Shown piece after piece: positions 33,276 to 41,798 of a stretch of 64,000 nucleotides of DNA; within the stretch, counting starts at the first letter, position 1, and each line of letters starts with the position of its first letter. The DNA is from Bacteroidales bacterium UBA1680 (lineage in GTDB: Bacteria > Bacteroidota > Bacteroidia > Bacteroidales > UBA932). Under the pieces are notes generated by a model, which saw only the letters and a program-made list of their open reading frames with translations, ran no database searches and had not been told where the DNA came from. Location of the stretch: contig DCKG01000034.1 of NCBI GenBank assembly GCA_002320605.1, forward strand, positions 79,536 to 143,535. The letters are read 5' to 3'. Made by a program: the position numbers and the translations under genes.

Positions 33276-35183
33276 ATGAAGAATCAGCTTAGAAGCTCCG
33301 TTACGATGAATGGGCGAAGGATGGCAGGGGCAAGGGCCCTGTGGGTGGCTGCAGGCATGAAGCCCGAACAGATGGGCAAACCTGTGATAGCCATCGTAAA
33401 TTCCTTCACCCAATTCGTTCCAGGGCACACACACCTCCACGAGATAGGCCAGATCGTCAAGACCGAAATCGAGAAACTGGGTTGTTATGCGGCAGAATTC
33501 AACACCATAGCGGTAGATGACGGCATCGCCATGGGACACGACGGCATGCTTTACTCACTTCCCTCTCGCGACATCATCGCAGACAGCGTGGAATACATGG
33601 TCAATGCCCACAAGGCCGACGCGATGGTCTGCATCAGCAACTGCGACAAGATAACTCCCGGAATGCTAATGGCCGCAATGAGGCTGAATATCCCCACGGT
33701 CTTTGTGTCAGGAGGACCCATGGAAGCCGGGATCTATCCGTCCACCAAAGTGAACACAGCCATGGACACAGAAGAAGGATGCCGGAAACTGGACCTAATC
33801 GATGCCATGGTGGTATCGGCGGACAACAGCGTAAATGATGAAGAAAGTAGGAAAATCGAGCTGAATGCCTGTCCTGGGTGCGGGTGCTGTTCTGGCATGT
33901 TCACGGCAAACTCAATGAACTGCCTGACGGAAGCAATCGGGATGGCGCTCCCAGGCAACGGCTCCGTTGTGGCGACCCACAAGAGCCGAATCGACCTTTT
34001 CAAGAAAGCAGCGCAACTGATCGTCAGAAATGCCTGCGAATATTACAAGAACGGAGATGAAAGCGTCTTACCGAGGAACATCTGCACCAGGCAAGCCTTC
34101 CTGAACGCCATGACGCTGGACATCGCAATGGGCGGCTCAACGAACACAGTGCTGCACCTTCTAGCGGTCGCTAACGAAGCCGAGGTTGATTTCCGAATGA
34201 AAGACATCGACGAATTGTCACGCAAAGTTCCTTGCATTTGCAAGGTGGCTCCAAATACGGCAAAGTACCACGTGCAGGATGTGAACAGGGCCGGAGGCAT
34301 AGTAGCCATCATGAACGAGCTGGCCAAAGGTGGTCTCGTGGATGCTTCCCTCAAACGGGTTGACGGACTCACCCTAGCCCAAGAAATCGACAAGTACTGC
34401 ATCACAATGCCATTCAACATTGCCGGAACAGGAGCGATAAACCCTCACTGCACCGATGAAGCCAAGGCAATATATTCAAGCGCCTCAGGCAATAAGTTCA
34501 GCACCGTCATGGGCTCGCAGGAAACATATTTCCAAAACTTCGATGCCGACAGGGCAGAAGGCTGCATCAGGGACCTCAGTCATGCATATTCAAAAGACGG
34601 GGGCTTGGCAGTGCTTTTCGGGAATATAGCGAAAAACGGCTGCGTGGTCAAGACCGCAGGAGTCGATGAATCCATCTGGAAGTTCACAGGGAGGGCTAAA
34701 GTCTTTGATTCCCAAGAAGCAGCCTGCGATGGCATCCTGGACGGCAAGATACAGGCCGGCGATGTGGTAGTGATCACCTACGAAGGCCCGAAAGGCGGCC
34801 CTGGAATGCAGGAAATGCTCTACCCTACTTCTTACATAAAATCCATTCACCTCGGAAAGCAGTGCGCCCTCATTACCGATGGCCGCTTCAGCGGAGGCAC
34901 CTCTGGATTGAGCATCGGGCACATCTCGCCGGAAGCAGCCGCAGGAGGGAACATCGGCCTAGTCAGAGACGGGGATATAATAGAAATCGACATCGCTTCC
35001 AGAAGCATAAATGTAAAGCTCTCAGACGAAGAGCTTGCGGAGCGCAGGAAGCTGGAAATGGAGAGAGGGCGTAAGGCTTTTACTCCTCCGATGCGCCACA
35101 GAGAGGTCTCAAAAAGCCTAAAAGCGTATGCGGCAATGGTGAGCTCGGCAGACAAAGGAGCGGTGAGGGTGATCAAAGATTAA
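33276..35183 (+). CDS. ilvD: Dihydroxy-acid dehydratase
   Basis: A 635-residue iron-sulfur dehydratase that makes the 2-oxoacid precursors of valine, leucine and isoleucine from dihydroxy acids. Cluster-binding cysteines are in SNCDKITPGM and in NACPGCGCCSGMFTANSMNC. The start MKNQLRSSVTMNGRRMAGARALW is the family start. C-terminal motifs KGGPGMQEMLYPTSYI and ITDGRFSGGTSGLSIGH are present, with length near E. coli IlvD. It is the first structural gene after the attenuator, and ilvB begins 2 bp after its stop. An A-rich CGAAA repeat precedes the start codon in place of a purine-rich ribosome site. Confidence 0.97.
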   Translation: MKNQLRSSVTMNGRRMAGARALWVAAGMKPEQMGKPVIAIVNSFTQFVPGHTHLHEIGQIVKTEIEKLGCYAAEFNTIAVDDGIAMGHDGMLYSLPSRDIIADSVEYMVNAHKADAMVCISNCDKITPGMLMAAMRLNIPTVFVSGGPMEAGIYPSTKVNTAMDTEEGCRKLDLIDAMVVSADNSVNDEESRKIELNACPGCGCCSGMFTANSMNCLTEAIGMALPGNGSVVATHKSRIDLFKKAAQLIVRNACEYYKNGDESVLPRNICTRQAFLNAMTLDIAMGGSTNTVLHLLAVANEAEVDFRMKDIDELSRKVPCICKVAPNTAKYHVQDVNRAGGIVAIMNELAKGGLVDASLKRVDGLTLAQEIDKYCITMPFNIAGTGAINPHCTDEAKAIYSSASGNKFSTVMGSQETYFQNFDADRAEGCIRDLSHAYSKDGGLAVLFGNIAKNGCVVKTAGVDESIWKFTGRAKVFDSQEAACDGILDGKIQAGDVVVITYEGPKGGPGMQEMLYPTSYIKSIHLGKQCALITDGRFSGGTSGLSIGHISPEAAAGGNIGLVRDGDIIEIDIASRSINVKLSDEELAERRKLEMERGRKAFTPPMRHREVSKSLKAYAAMVSSADKGAVRVIKD

Positions 35184-35185
35184 TA

Positions 35186-36913
35186 ATGAATATGGAAAAT
35201 AATAGGATAAACGGTTCAGAGGCGCTTTTGAAATGCCTCGTGGACGAGGGCGCGGACACTATATTCGGCTATCCTGGCGGCCAGATAATGCCAGTCTATG
35301 ACAAGCTGGTGGATTACTCCGATAAGCTTCGCCACATTCTCGTCCGCCACGAGCAAGGAGCCATTCATGCCGCCCAAGGTTATGCCAGGGCGACTGGAAA
35401 AACAGGAGTGGTGCTGGTCACCTCCGGCCCGGGAGCGACGAACGTCATCACAGGCATAATGGATGCGAAAGTGGATTCCACTCCCATCGTAGTGATAGCC
35501 GGGCAGGTGTCCAATTCAGCACTTGGGACAGATGCTTTCCAAGAAGCAGACCTCATCGGCATGACAGGGACGATAACGAAGTGGAACTACCAGGTCAGAG
35601 ACGCGAAAGACATGGCCTGGGCAGTATCAAGAGCGTTCTACATAGCAAGGAACGGCCGTCCCGGGCCAGTAGTGCTGGATGTGACTAAAGATGCCCAGCT
35701 CAGCATGGTAGATTTCGAATTCAAGAAATGCGGATTCATTAGAAGCTATAATCCTTATCCTAAGCCTTCTGAAGAGGCGATAGCCAAGGCCGCGATGCTG
35801 CTCAACGAAGCCGAAAGGCCATTCGTGGTGTTCGGTCAGGGAATCACTCTCAGCGGAGCGGAAAAAGAACTTAAAGAGTTCCTCCACAAAGGAGATATCC
35901 CTGCCGGCTCCACCCTTCTCGGACTGAGCGCATTGCCGACCGACGATCCGCTATTTACCGGCATGATAGGCATGCACGGCTACATAGCCCCGAACATAAA
36001 GACCAGCGAATGCGACGTGCTGGTGGCAGTGGGGATGCGCTTCGACGACAGAGTGACTGGAACGGTCCAGTCATACGCCAGGCAGGCCAAGATAATCCAC
36101 ATCGACATAGACCCTTGCGAGGTCGGAAAGATAATTCCGGTAGACGTGAGCATCATCGGGGACGCGAAGGCGGTGCTAAGAGAACTGACTGCCAAAATCG
36201 CAAGGCACGATCATAAGGAATGGATTGCCAGCTTCGAGAACTGCCTCGAAGTAGAGAAAGAAAAAGTAATAAATCCGGAAGTTCATCCGAAAGAGGGCTG
36301 GATCAAGATGGGAGAAGTAGTGGATGCCGTTGCCGAAGCGACAAAGGGAAATGCCGTGGTGGTGACAGATGTCGGTCAGAACCAGATGATCGCTGCGAGA
36401 TATTCAAAATTCACCGGAGGCAGGAGCTTCATTTCCTCAGGAGGTCTCGGGACCATGGGATTCGGCCTTCCGGCAGCGATAGGGGCAAAGATAGGGGCTG
36501 CGGAAAAAACAGTCTGCCTCTTCGTCGGCGATGGAGGAATCCAGATGACCATTGAAGAGCTTGGCACCATAATGCAAGAAAAGACAGGAGTCAAGATATT
36601 CATACTCAACAATAACTGGCTTGGCAACGTGCGTCAGTGGCAGGAGCTGTTCTTCAATAAAAGGTATTCGCAGACTAGGATGCAGAACCCCGATTACGAG
36701 GCGATTGCCTCGGCATACGGCATTCGCTGCGCAATCGTCGAGAAACGGGAAGACCTTGCCGGGGCAGTAGAAAAGATGCTCTCCGACGACGCCCCTGCGA
36801 TTCTGGACATCCATGTGGAAGAGGAGGATAATGTCATGCCAATGGTGGCTCCGGGAAAGCCGATTACGAATATCATGTTGAACGGAAAAGAAATTTACGA
36901 ATATGGAAAATGA
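35186..36913 (+). CDS. ilvB: Acetolactate synthase, large subunit
   Basis: A 575-residue thiamine-diphosphate enzyme that condenses pyruvate with pyruvate or 2-oxobutyrate. The activating Glu is E56 in LVRHEQGAIHAA. The central FAD-binding domain follows, and the cofactor motif GDGGIQMTIEELGTIMQ ending in NNNWLGNVRQWQ is near residues 447-480. The frame starts MNMENN; the second ATG at 35192 is also possible. It overlaps the small-subunit gene by 11 bases, which suggests coupled translation. It lies 2 bp after ilvD in the attenuator-controlled operon. Confidence 0.97.
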   Translation: MNMENNRINGSEALLKCLVDEGADTIFGYPGGQIMPVYDKLVDYSDKLRHILVRHEQGAIHAAQGYARATGKTGVVLVTSGPGATNVITGIMDAKVDSTPIVVIAGQVSNSALGTDAFQEADLIGMTGTITKWNYQVRDAKDMAWAVSRAFYIARNGRPGPVVLDVTKDAQLSMVDFEFKKCGFIRSYNPYPKPSEEAIAKAAMLLNEAERPFVVFGQGITLSGAEKELKEFLHKGDIPAGSTLLGLSALPTDDPLFTGMIGMHGYIAPNIKTSECDVLVAVGMRFDDRVTGTVQSYARQAKIIHIDIDPCEVGKIIPVDVSIIGDAKAVLRELTAKIARHDHKEWIASFENCLEVEKEKVINPEVHPKEGWIKMGEVVDAVAEATKGNAVVVTDVGQNQMIAARYSKFTGGRSFISSGGLGTMGFGLPAAIGAKIGAAEKTVCLFVGDGGIQMTIEELGTIMQEKTGVKIFILNNNWLGNVRQWQELFFNKRYSQTRMQNPDYEAIASAYGIRCAIVEKREDLAGAVEKMLSDDAPAILDIHVEEEDNVMPMVAPGKPITNIMLNGKEIYEYGK

Positions 36914-37268
36914 GTGCAAACGGTATTCTGTCATCATATACACCGAGAATCAGATAGGGCTGCTCTCGCAGTTCTCGAATATATTCACAAGGCGCGGCCT
37001 CAGCATCTGGAGCCTTCTGGCTCTGCCTACGGACATTCCTGGCATTCACTACTTGACGATAGTTACCGACGGCCCGGAAAAGAGCATCCACAATGCTGTG
37101 CTGCACCTGGAAGACAAGATCGATGTTGTGAAGGCTTTTTATTACCCTGGCGACCTGATCGCGGCGCCCGACGAGAGCATTTACAAGCTCTCCGAGGAAA
37201 AAGTCAGGAATTTCATTCACGAGAGAACCGTGGAAAAGAAGAATTATCTTAATAATAGAAACAAATAA
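36903..37268 (+). CDS. ilvN: Acetolactate synthase regulatory subunit, short form (ACT domain only)
   Basis: A 121-residue regulatory subunit with the ACT domain YSVIIYTENQIGLLSQFSNI at the N-terminus. Most IlvN/IlvH proteins are 160-190 residues with a second C-terminal domain; this one stops soon after DLIAAPDESIYKLS, so that domain is missing. The valine-site residues Asn and Gly of ENQIG are kept, but the position matching Asn29 of E. coli IlvH is Ser (in RRGLSIWSL). Loss of the C-terminal domain and this change could alter feedback inhibition; that is inference. It overlaps ilvB by 11 bases, and ilvC follows after 7 bp. Confidence 0.9.
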   Translation: MENECKRYSVIIYTENQIGLLSQFSNIFTRRGLSIWSLLALPTDIPGIHYLTIVTDGPEKSIHNAVLHLEDKIDVVKAFYYPGDLIAAPDESIYKLSEEKVRNFIHERTVEKKNYLNNRNK

Positions 37269-37275
37269 ATCAATT

Positions 37276-38328
37276 ATGGCAAAAATTAGTTTTGGCGGGG
37301 TTGAAGAAAATGTAGTAACCCGCGAAGAATTCACGCTTGAATATGCACGCGAAGTTTTGAAAGACGAAACCATCGCAATCATCGGCTATGGAATCCAAGG
37401 TCCTGGACAAGGCCTGAACCTGAGGGATAACGGATTCAATGTGATAGTCGGCCAGCGAGAGGGCAAGTCTTACGACAAGGCTGTCGAAGATGGATGGGTG
37501 CCTGGAGAGACGCTTTTCAGCATCGAGGAAGCCTGCAAGAGAGGAACGGTCATCGAATATCTGATCTCGGATGCAGCCCAAATCCAGCAGTGGCCTACCG
37601 TAAAGAAATATCTTACGCCAGGCAAGGCCCTCTATTTCTCGCACGGCTTCGCAATCACGTACAAGGACAGAACCGGAGTAATTCCTCCGGCAGACGTGGA
37701 TGTCATAATGGTGGCCCCTAAAGGCTCGGGAACATCACTGAGACGCCTGTTCGTCGAAGGGCGCGGAGTGAACTCGTCATACGCTGTTTATCAGGATGCC
37801 ACTGGCAAGGCTCTGGAACGCACCCTGGCACTCGGGATAGGCATCGGCTCAGGCTATCTTTTCGAGACCGATTTCAAGCGAGAAGTATATTCTGACCTTA
37901 CCGGAGAACGCGGAACGCTGATGGGAGCGATACAAGGAATGCTTCTGGCTCAGTACGAGACGCTCAGGGAGCATGGACATACACCTTCAGAGGCTTTCAA
38001 CGAGACAGTGGAGGAACTGACCCAGTCTCTGATGCCTTTATTCGCAGAGAAAGGCATGGACTGGATGTACGCAAACTGCTCTACGACGGCTCAGAGAGGG
38101 GCTCTTGACTGGATGGGACCTTTCCACGATGCCACTAAGCCAGTCTTCGAGAAACTCTATCAGTCCGTGGCCAGCGGTAATGAGGCTCAGATTTCAATCG
38201 ATTCCAATTCCAAGCCAGGCTACCGTGAGGGACTCAACAAAGAGCTTGAAGCTCTGCGCAATAGCGAGATGTGGAGGACCGGAGCGGAAGTAAGGGCTCT
38301 GCGTCCGGAAAAACAGGAAAAGAAATAA
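37276..38328 (+). CDS. ilvC: Ketol-acid reductoisomerase
   Basis: A 350-residue NADPH-dependent class I enzyme that isomerises and reduces acetolactate or acetohydroxybutyrate. The nucleotide motif IIGYGIQGPGQGLNLRDNG is near residues 36-54. Mg and substrate site segments include APKGSGTSLRRLFVEGRGVN and TDFKREVYSDLTGERGTL, with the Asp/Glu residues expected. Length and the C-terminal knot region (ALDWMGPFHDATKPVFEKLY) are typical. It lies 7 bp after ilvN and 2 bp before leuA. Confidence 0.96.
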   Translation: MAKISFGGVEENVVTREEFTLEYAREVLKDETIAIIGYGIQGPGQGLNLRDNGFNVIVGQREGKSYDKAVEDGWVPGETLFSIEEACKRGTVIEYLISDAAQIQQWPTVKKYLTPGKALYFSHGFAITYKDRTGVIPPADVDVIMVAPKGSGTSLRRLFVEGRGVNSSYAVYQDATGKALERTLALGIGIGSGYLFETDFKREVYSDLTGERGTLMGAIQGMLLAQYETLREHGHTPSEAFNETVEELTQSLMPLFAEKGMDWMYANCSTTAQRGALDWMGPFHDATKPVFEKLYQSVASGNEAQISIDSNSKPGYREGLNKELEALRNSEMWRTGAEVRALRPEKQEKK

Positions 38329-38330
38329 TA

Positions 38331-39830
38331 ATGGACAACAGAGTACAGATATTCGACACAACCCTCAGGGACGGAGAGCAGGTGCCTGGCTGTCAGCTTA
38401 ACACGGTGGAGAAAATCCAGATCGCCAAAGAGCTGGAGAGCCTGGGCGTGGATGTGATAGAGGCCGGCTTCCCGGTCTCCAGCCCTGGGGATTTCAACTC
38501 GGTGATTGAAATCTCCAAGGCAGTGACATGGCCTACCATCTGCGCGCTCACAAGGGCAGTGGACAAGGACATAGACGTAGCCGCCGAGGCTCTCAGATAC
38601 GCCAAGCATAAGAGAATCCACACAGGCATAGGGACTTCCGACTCTCACATCAAGTATAAGTTCAACTCTACCCGCGAGGAAATACTCGAAAGAGCGGTGC
38701 ATGCGGTGAAATATGCCAGGAAATATGTCGAGGACGTGGAATTCTACGCCGAAGATGCCGGGAGGACCGACAATGAATATCTTGCCAGGGTGGTCGAAGC
38801 CGTGATCAAGGCCGGCGCCACGGTGGTGAATATTCCTGACACCACAGGTTACTGCCTGCCCGAGGAATATGGAGCCAAGATAAAATACCTCTTTGAGCAT
38901 GTGGATGGCATAGACAAGGCAGTGATTTCCACACATTGCCACAACGACCTGGGAATGGCCACTGCAAACACTTTCGAAGGCATAAGGAATGGGGCAAGGC
39001 AAGTGGAAGTGACCATCAACGGAGTTGGTGAGAGAGCCGGCAACACAGCACTTGAGGAAATCGTGATGATCCTCAAATGCCACAAGGATACTGACCTGTA
39101 CACCAACATCAACACCCAGAAAATATATTCGTTGAGCAGGATGGTGTCGAACCTCATGAACATGCCGGTGCAGCCGAACAAGGCCATAGTCGGCAGGAAC
39201 GCTTTCTCGCATTCTTCTGGAATACACCAGGACGGCGTCCTGAAAAACGCTCAGACCTACGAGATAATAGACCCTAAGGACATCGGGCTGGACGAGAATT
39301 CCATCGTTCTCACTGCTCGCAGCGGACATGCTGCTCTGAAATACCGACTGGAGACCCACGGAGTGAATCTGAGCGAGGAAAAGTTGGATAAGGTCTACGA
39401 GGAATTCCTGAAGCTTGCCGACAAGAAGAAGGAAATAAATGACGATGACATACTGATGCTTGCCGGCAGCGAGAGGGCGAACGACCATCACATTAAGGTG
39501 GACTGGCTCCAGGCGACCAGCGGAATCGGCATGAAGCCGGTGGCAAGCATCGGCCTGGACATCTCCGGCGAGAAATTCGAGGCTGCCGCCACCGGAAACG
39601 GTCCCGTGGATGCTGCCATCCACGCCGTAAGGCAGATCATCAAGAAGCCGGTCACACTCACGGAATTCACGATACAGGGAGTCTCCAAAGGTTCCGACGA
39701 CACCTGCAAGGTTCACATGCAGGTCGAACATAACGGTCGCATCTACTACGGCTTCGGCGCAAGCACCGACATCGTGAATGCTTCAATAGAGGCTTACGTA
39801 GACGCATTAAATAAATTCACGGCGGAATGA
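38331..39830 (+). CDS. leuA: 2-isopropylmalate synthase
   Basis: A 499-residue DRE-TIM metallolyase that condenses 2-oxoisovalerate with acetyl-CoA as the first leucine-specific step. The start at 38331 gives MDNRVQIFDTTLRDGEQVPG; the longer frame overlaps ilvC. Metal ligands are in TTLRDGEQ and STHCHNDLGMATAN (HxH). The catalytic barrel is followed by linker helices and a LeuA dimer regulatory domain from about residue 385 to the end (ITLTEFTIQGVSKGSDDTCK), which binds leucine for feedback. It overlaps leuC by 4 bases (ATGA). A 503-codon open frame on the opposite strand is a codon-bias shadow of this gene. Confidence 0.95.
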   Translation: MDNRVQIFDTTLRDGEQVPGCQLNTVEKIQIAKELESLGVDVIEAGFPVSSPGDFNSVIEISKAVTWPTICALTRAVDKDIDVAAEALRYAKHKRIHTGIGTSDSHIKYKFNSTREEILERAVHAVKYARKYVEDVEFYAEDAGRTDNEYLARVVEAVIKAGATVVNIPDTTGYCLPEEYGAKIKYLFEHVDGIDKAVISTHCHNDLGMATANTFEGIRNGARQVEVTINGVGERAGNTALEEIVMILKCHKDTDLYTNINTQKIYSLSRMVSNLMNMPVQPNKAIVGRNAFSHSSGIHQDGVLKNAQTYEIIDPKDIGLDENSIVLTARSGHAALKYRLETHGVNLSEEKLDKVYEEFLKLADKKKEINDDDILMLAGSERANDHHIKVDWLQATSGIGMKPVASIGLDISGEKFEAAATGNGPVDAAIHAVRQIIKKPVTLTEFTIQGVSKGSDDTCKVHMQVEHNGRIYYGFGASTDIVNASIEAYVDALNKFTAE

Positions 39831-41194
39831 ACACGCTATTCGACAAAATATGGGATTCGCACGTCGTCACAAAACAGAGCGACGGCCCCACGCAATTGTA
39901 CATCGACAGGCTGTACTGTCACGAGGTAACTACCCCTCAAGCTTTCGAAGGCTTAAAGGGAAGAGGCATAAGATGCTTCAGGCCCGAGAAGATTTTCTGC
40001 ATGCCGGATCACAACACCCCTACGCATGACCAGGACAAGCCGCTTGCCGATCCAGTAGGACGGAAGCAGGTTGAGACGCTTGAGAAAAACGCCAAGGAAT
40101 TCGGGCTGACATATTTCGGAATGATGAATCCCCGTAACGGCATAATCCATGTCGTTGGACCGGAAAGAGGGCTTTCTCTCCCAGGAATGACCATTGTCTG
40201 CGGAGACTCACACACTTCGACTCACGGAGCTGTCGGAGCAGTTGCTTTCGGCATAGGGACCAGCGAAGTGGAGATGGTGATGGCTTCGCAATGCATTCTC
40301 CAGCAGAAACCTAAGTCTATGAGAATAAATGTTGAAGGGACGCTCGGCAAGGGCGTGACGCCGAAAGACGTGGCCCTGTACATCATGCAGCAAATCACGA
40401 CTTCCGGCGCAACTGGATATTTCGTCGAATATGCCGGCTCCGTGGTCAGGAATATGTCGATGGAGGGCCGCCTGACGCTTTGCAACCTGTCAATCGAAAT
40501 GGGTGCCAGAGGAGGTTTCGTTGCTCCTGACGAAACTACCTTTGAATATCTCAAAGGGCGTGAATATGCCCCTAAGGGTGCTGAATGGGATAAGGCGGTG
40601 TCATATTGGAGGACTCTCAAATCTGGCGATGGCGCAGTATTCGACCGAGAGATCACTTTCGACGCTGCTGACATCGAGCCTATGATCACATATGGCACGA
40701 ACCCAGGAATGGGCATCGGAATAACCAAAACCATCCCCACCGATGCAACACCTAAGGCTCTTGAATATATGGGATTCCATGCAGGAGGAAAGATGATCGG
40801 GAAAAAGGTGGACTATGTTTTCCTCGGAGCCTGCACAAATGGCAGAATTGAGGATTTCAGGGTTTTTGCTTCCATAGCCGCAGGCCGGCACAAGGCAGAT
40901 GGCATTACCGCATGGCTGGTTCCAGGCTCATGGGAGGTTCTGAAACAAATCAAGGCTGAAGGGCTTGACAAGATCCTGAACGAAGCTGGCTTTGAGATTC
41001 GTCAGCCGGGCTGCTCTGCGTGCCTGGCCATGAACGACGACAAGATACCCGCTGGCAAATATTCAGTTTCCACCAGCAACCGCAATTTCGAAGGCCGTCA
41101 GGGTCCAGGTGCCCGCACCATGCTCGCCTCCCCTCTCACAGCTGCCGCAGCCGCAGTCACCGGCGTCATCACAGACCCAAGGACTTTAATGTAA
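39827..41194 (+). CDS. leuC: 3-isopropylmalate dehydratase, large subunit
   Basis: A 455-residue aconitase-family subunit. The [4Fe-4S] cysteines are in LGACTNGRIEDF and QPGCSACLAMNDD. MPDHNTPTHDQ, CGDSHTSTHGAVGAVAFGIG and the C-terminal STSNRNFEGRQGPGARTML are aconitase-family signatures. It pairs with LeuD, encoded 7 bp downstream, to isomerise 2-isopropylmalate; the same pair can act on citramalate, which matters given the paralog gene that follows. The ATGA overlap with leuA indicates coupling. Confidence 0.97.
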   Translation: MNTLFDKIWDSHVVTKQSDGPTQLYIDRLYCHEVTTPQAFEGLKGRGIRCFRPEKIFCMPDHNTPTHDQDKPLADPVGRKQVETLEKNAKEFGLTYFGMMNPRNGIIHVVGPERGLSLPGMTIVCGDSHTSTHGAVGAVAFGIGTSEVEMVMASQCILQQKPKSMRINVEGTLGKGVTPKDVALYIMQQITTSGATGYFVEYAGSVVRNMSMEGRLTLCNLSIEMGARGGFVAPDETTFEYLKGREYAPKGAEWDKAVSYWRTLKSGDGAVFDREITFDAADIEPMITYGTNPGMGIGITKTIPTDATPKALEYMGFHAGGKMIGKKVDYVFLGACTNGRIEDFRVFASIAAGRHKADGITAWLVPGSWEVLKQIKAEGLDKILNEAGFEIRQPGCSACLAMNDDKIPAGKYSVSTSNRNFEGRQGPGARTMLASPLTAAAAAVTGVITDPRTLM

Positions 41195-41201
41195 GACGTT
41201 C

Positions 41202-41798
41202 ATGAAACAGAAATTTGACATAATCGAAAGCACTTGCGTTCCGCTGCCACTGGACAATGTGGACACGGATCAGATAATCCCTGCAAGGTTCCTCAAGGCA
41301 ACCACCAGGGACGAGAAATTCTTCGGCGACAACCTGTTCTGTGACTGGCGACACAATCCCGACGGCAGCCTCAACAAAGATTTCGTGCTGAACGACCCAT
41401 CATACGGAGGCTGCATACTGGTCGCAGGGAAAAACTTCGGCAGCGGCTCCAGCCGTGAGCATGCCGCCTGGGCAATAGCAGGATACGGATTCAGGGCAGT
41501 CATCGCCTCCTCGTTCGCAGATATTCATAAAAACAACGAGCTCAACAATTTCGTGCTCCCAGTAACCGTAAGCGAAGGTTTTCTGAAAGAACTCCACGCC
41601 ACCATCGCGAAAGACCATGGAGCGAAAGTACGCATAGAGCTGCCATCACAGACCGTGACGAATCTCACCACAGGCTCTTCGGAGCATTTCGAGATAAACC
41701 AGTACAAGAAATTCTGCCTTATGAACGGCCTGGATGACATAGATTATCTCCTGAGCCACAAGAAAGACATAGAAGAATACGAGAAAGCGCATGCCTGA
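41202..41798 (+). CDS. leuD: 3-isopropylmalate dehydratase, small subunit
   Basis: A 198-residue swivel-domain subunit that completes the isopropylmalate isomerase with LeuC. Family motifs are DNVDTDQIIPARFLK near residue 20 and GGCILVAGKNFGSGSSREHAAW around 67-88, then the ASSFADIHKNNELNNFVLPV stretch. Length is normal. Its last 8 bases overlap the start of the synthase paralog that follows, so the two are read in a tight cluster. Confidence 0.97.
   Translation: MKQKFDIIESTCVPLPLDNVDTDQIIPARFLKATTRDEKFFGDNLFCDWRHNPDGSLNKDFVLNDPSYGGCILVAGKNFGSGSSREHAAWAIAGYGFRAVIASSFADIHKNNELNNFVLPVTVSEGFLKELHATIAKDHGAKVRIELPSQTVTNLTTGSSEHFEINQYKKFCLMNGLDDIDYLLSHKKDIEEYEKAHA

Noticed and set aside
38220..39731. 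A 503-codon open frame opposite leuA
   Set aside because: It lies wholly antisense to leuA and the end of ilvC, has no recognisable domain, and is explained by the codon bias of the sense gene.
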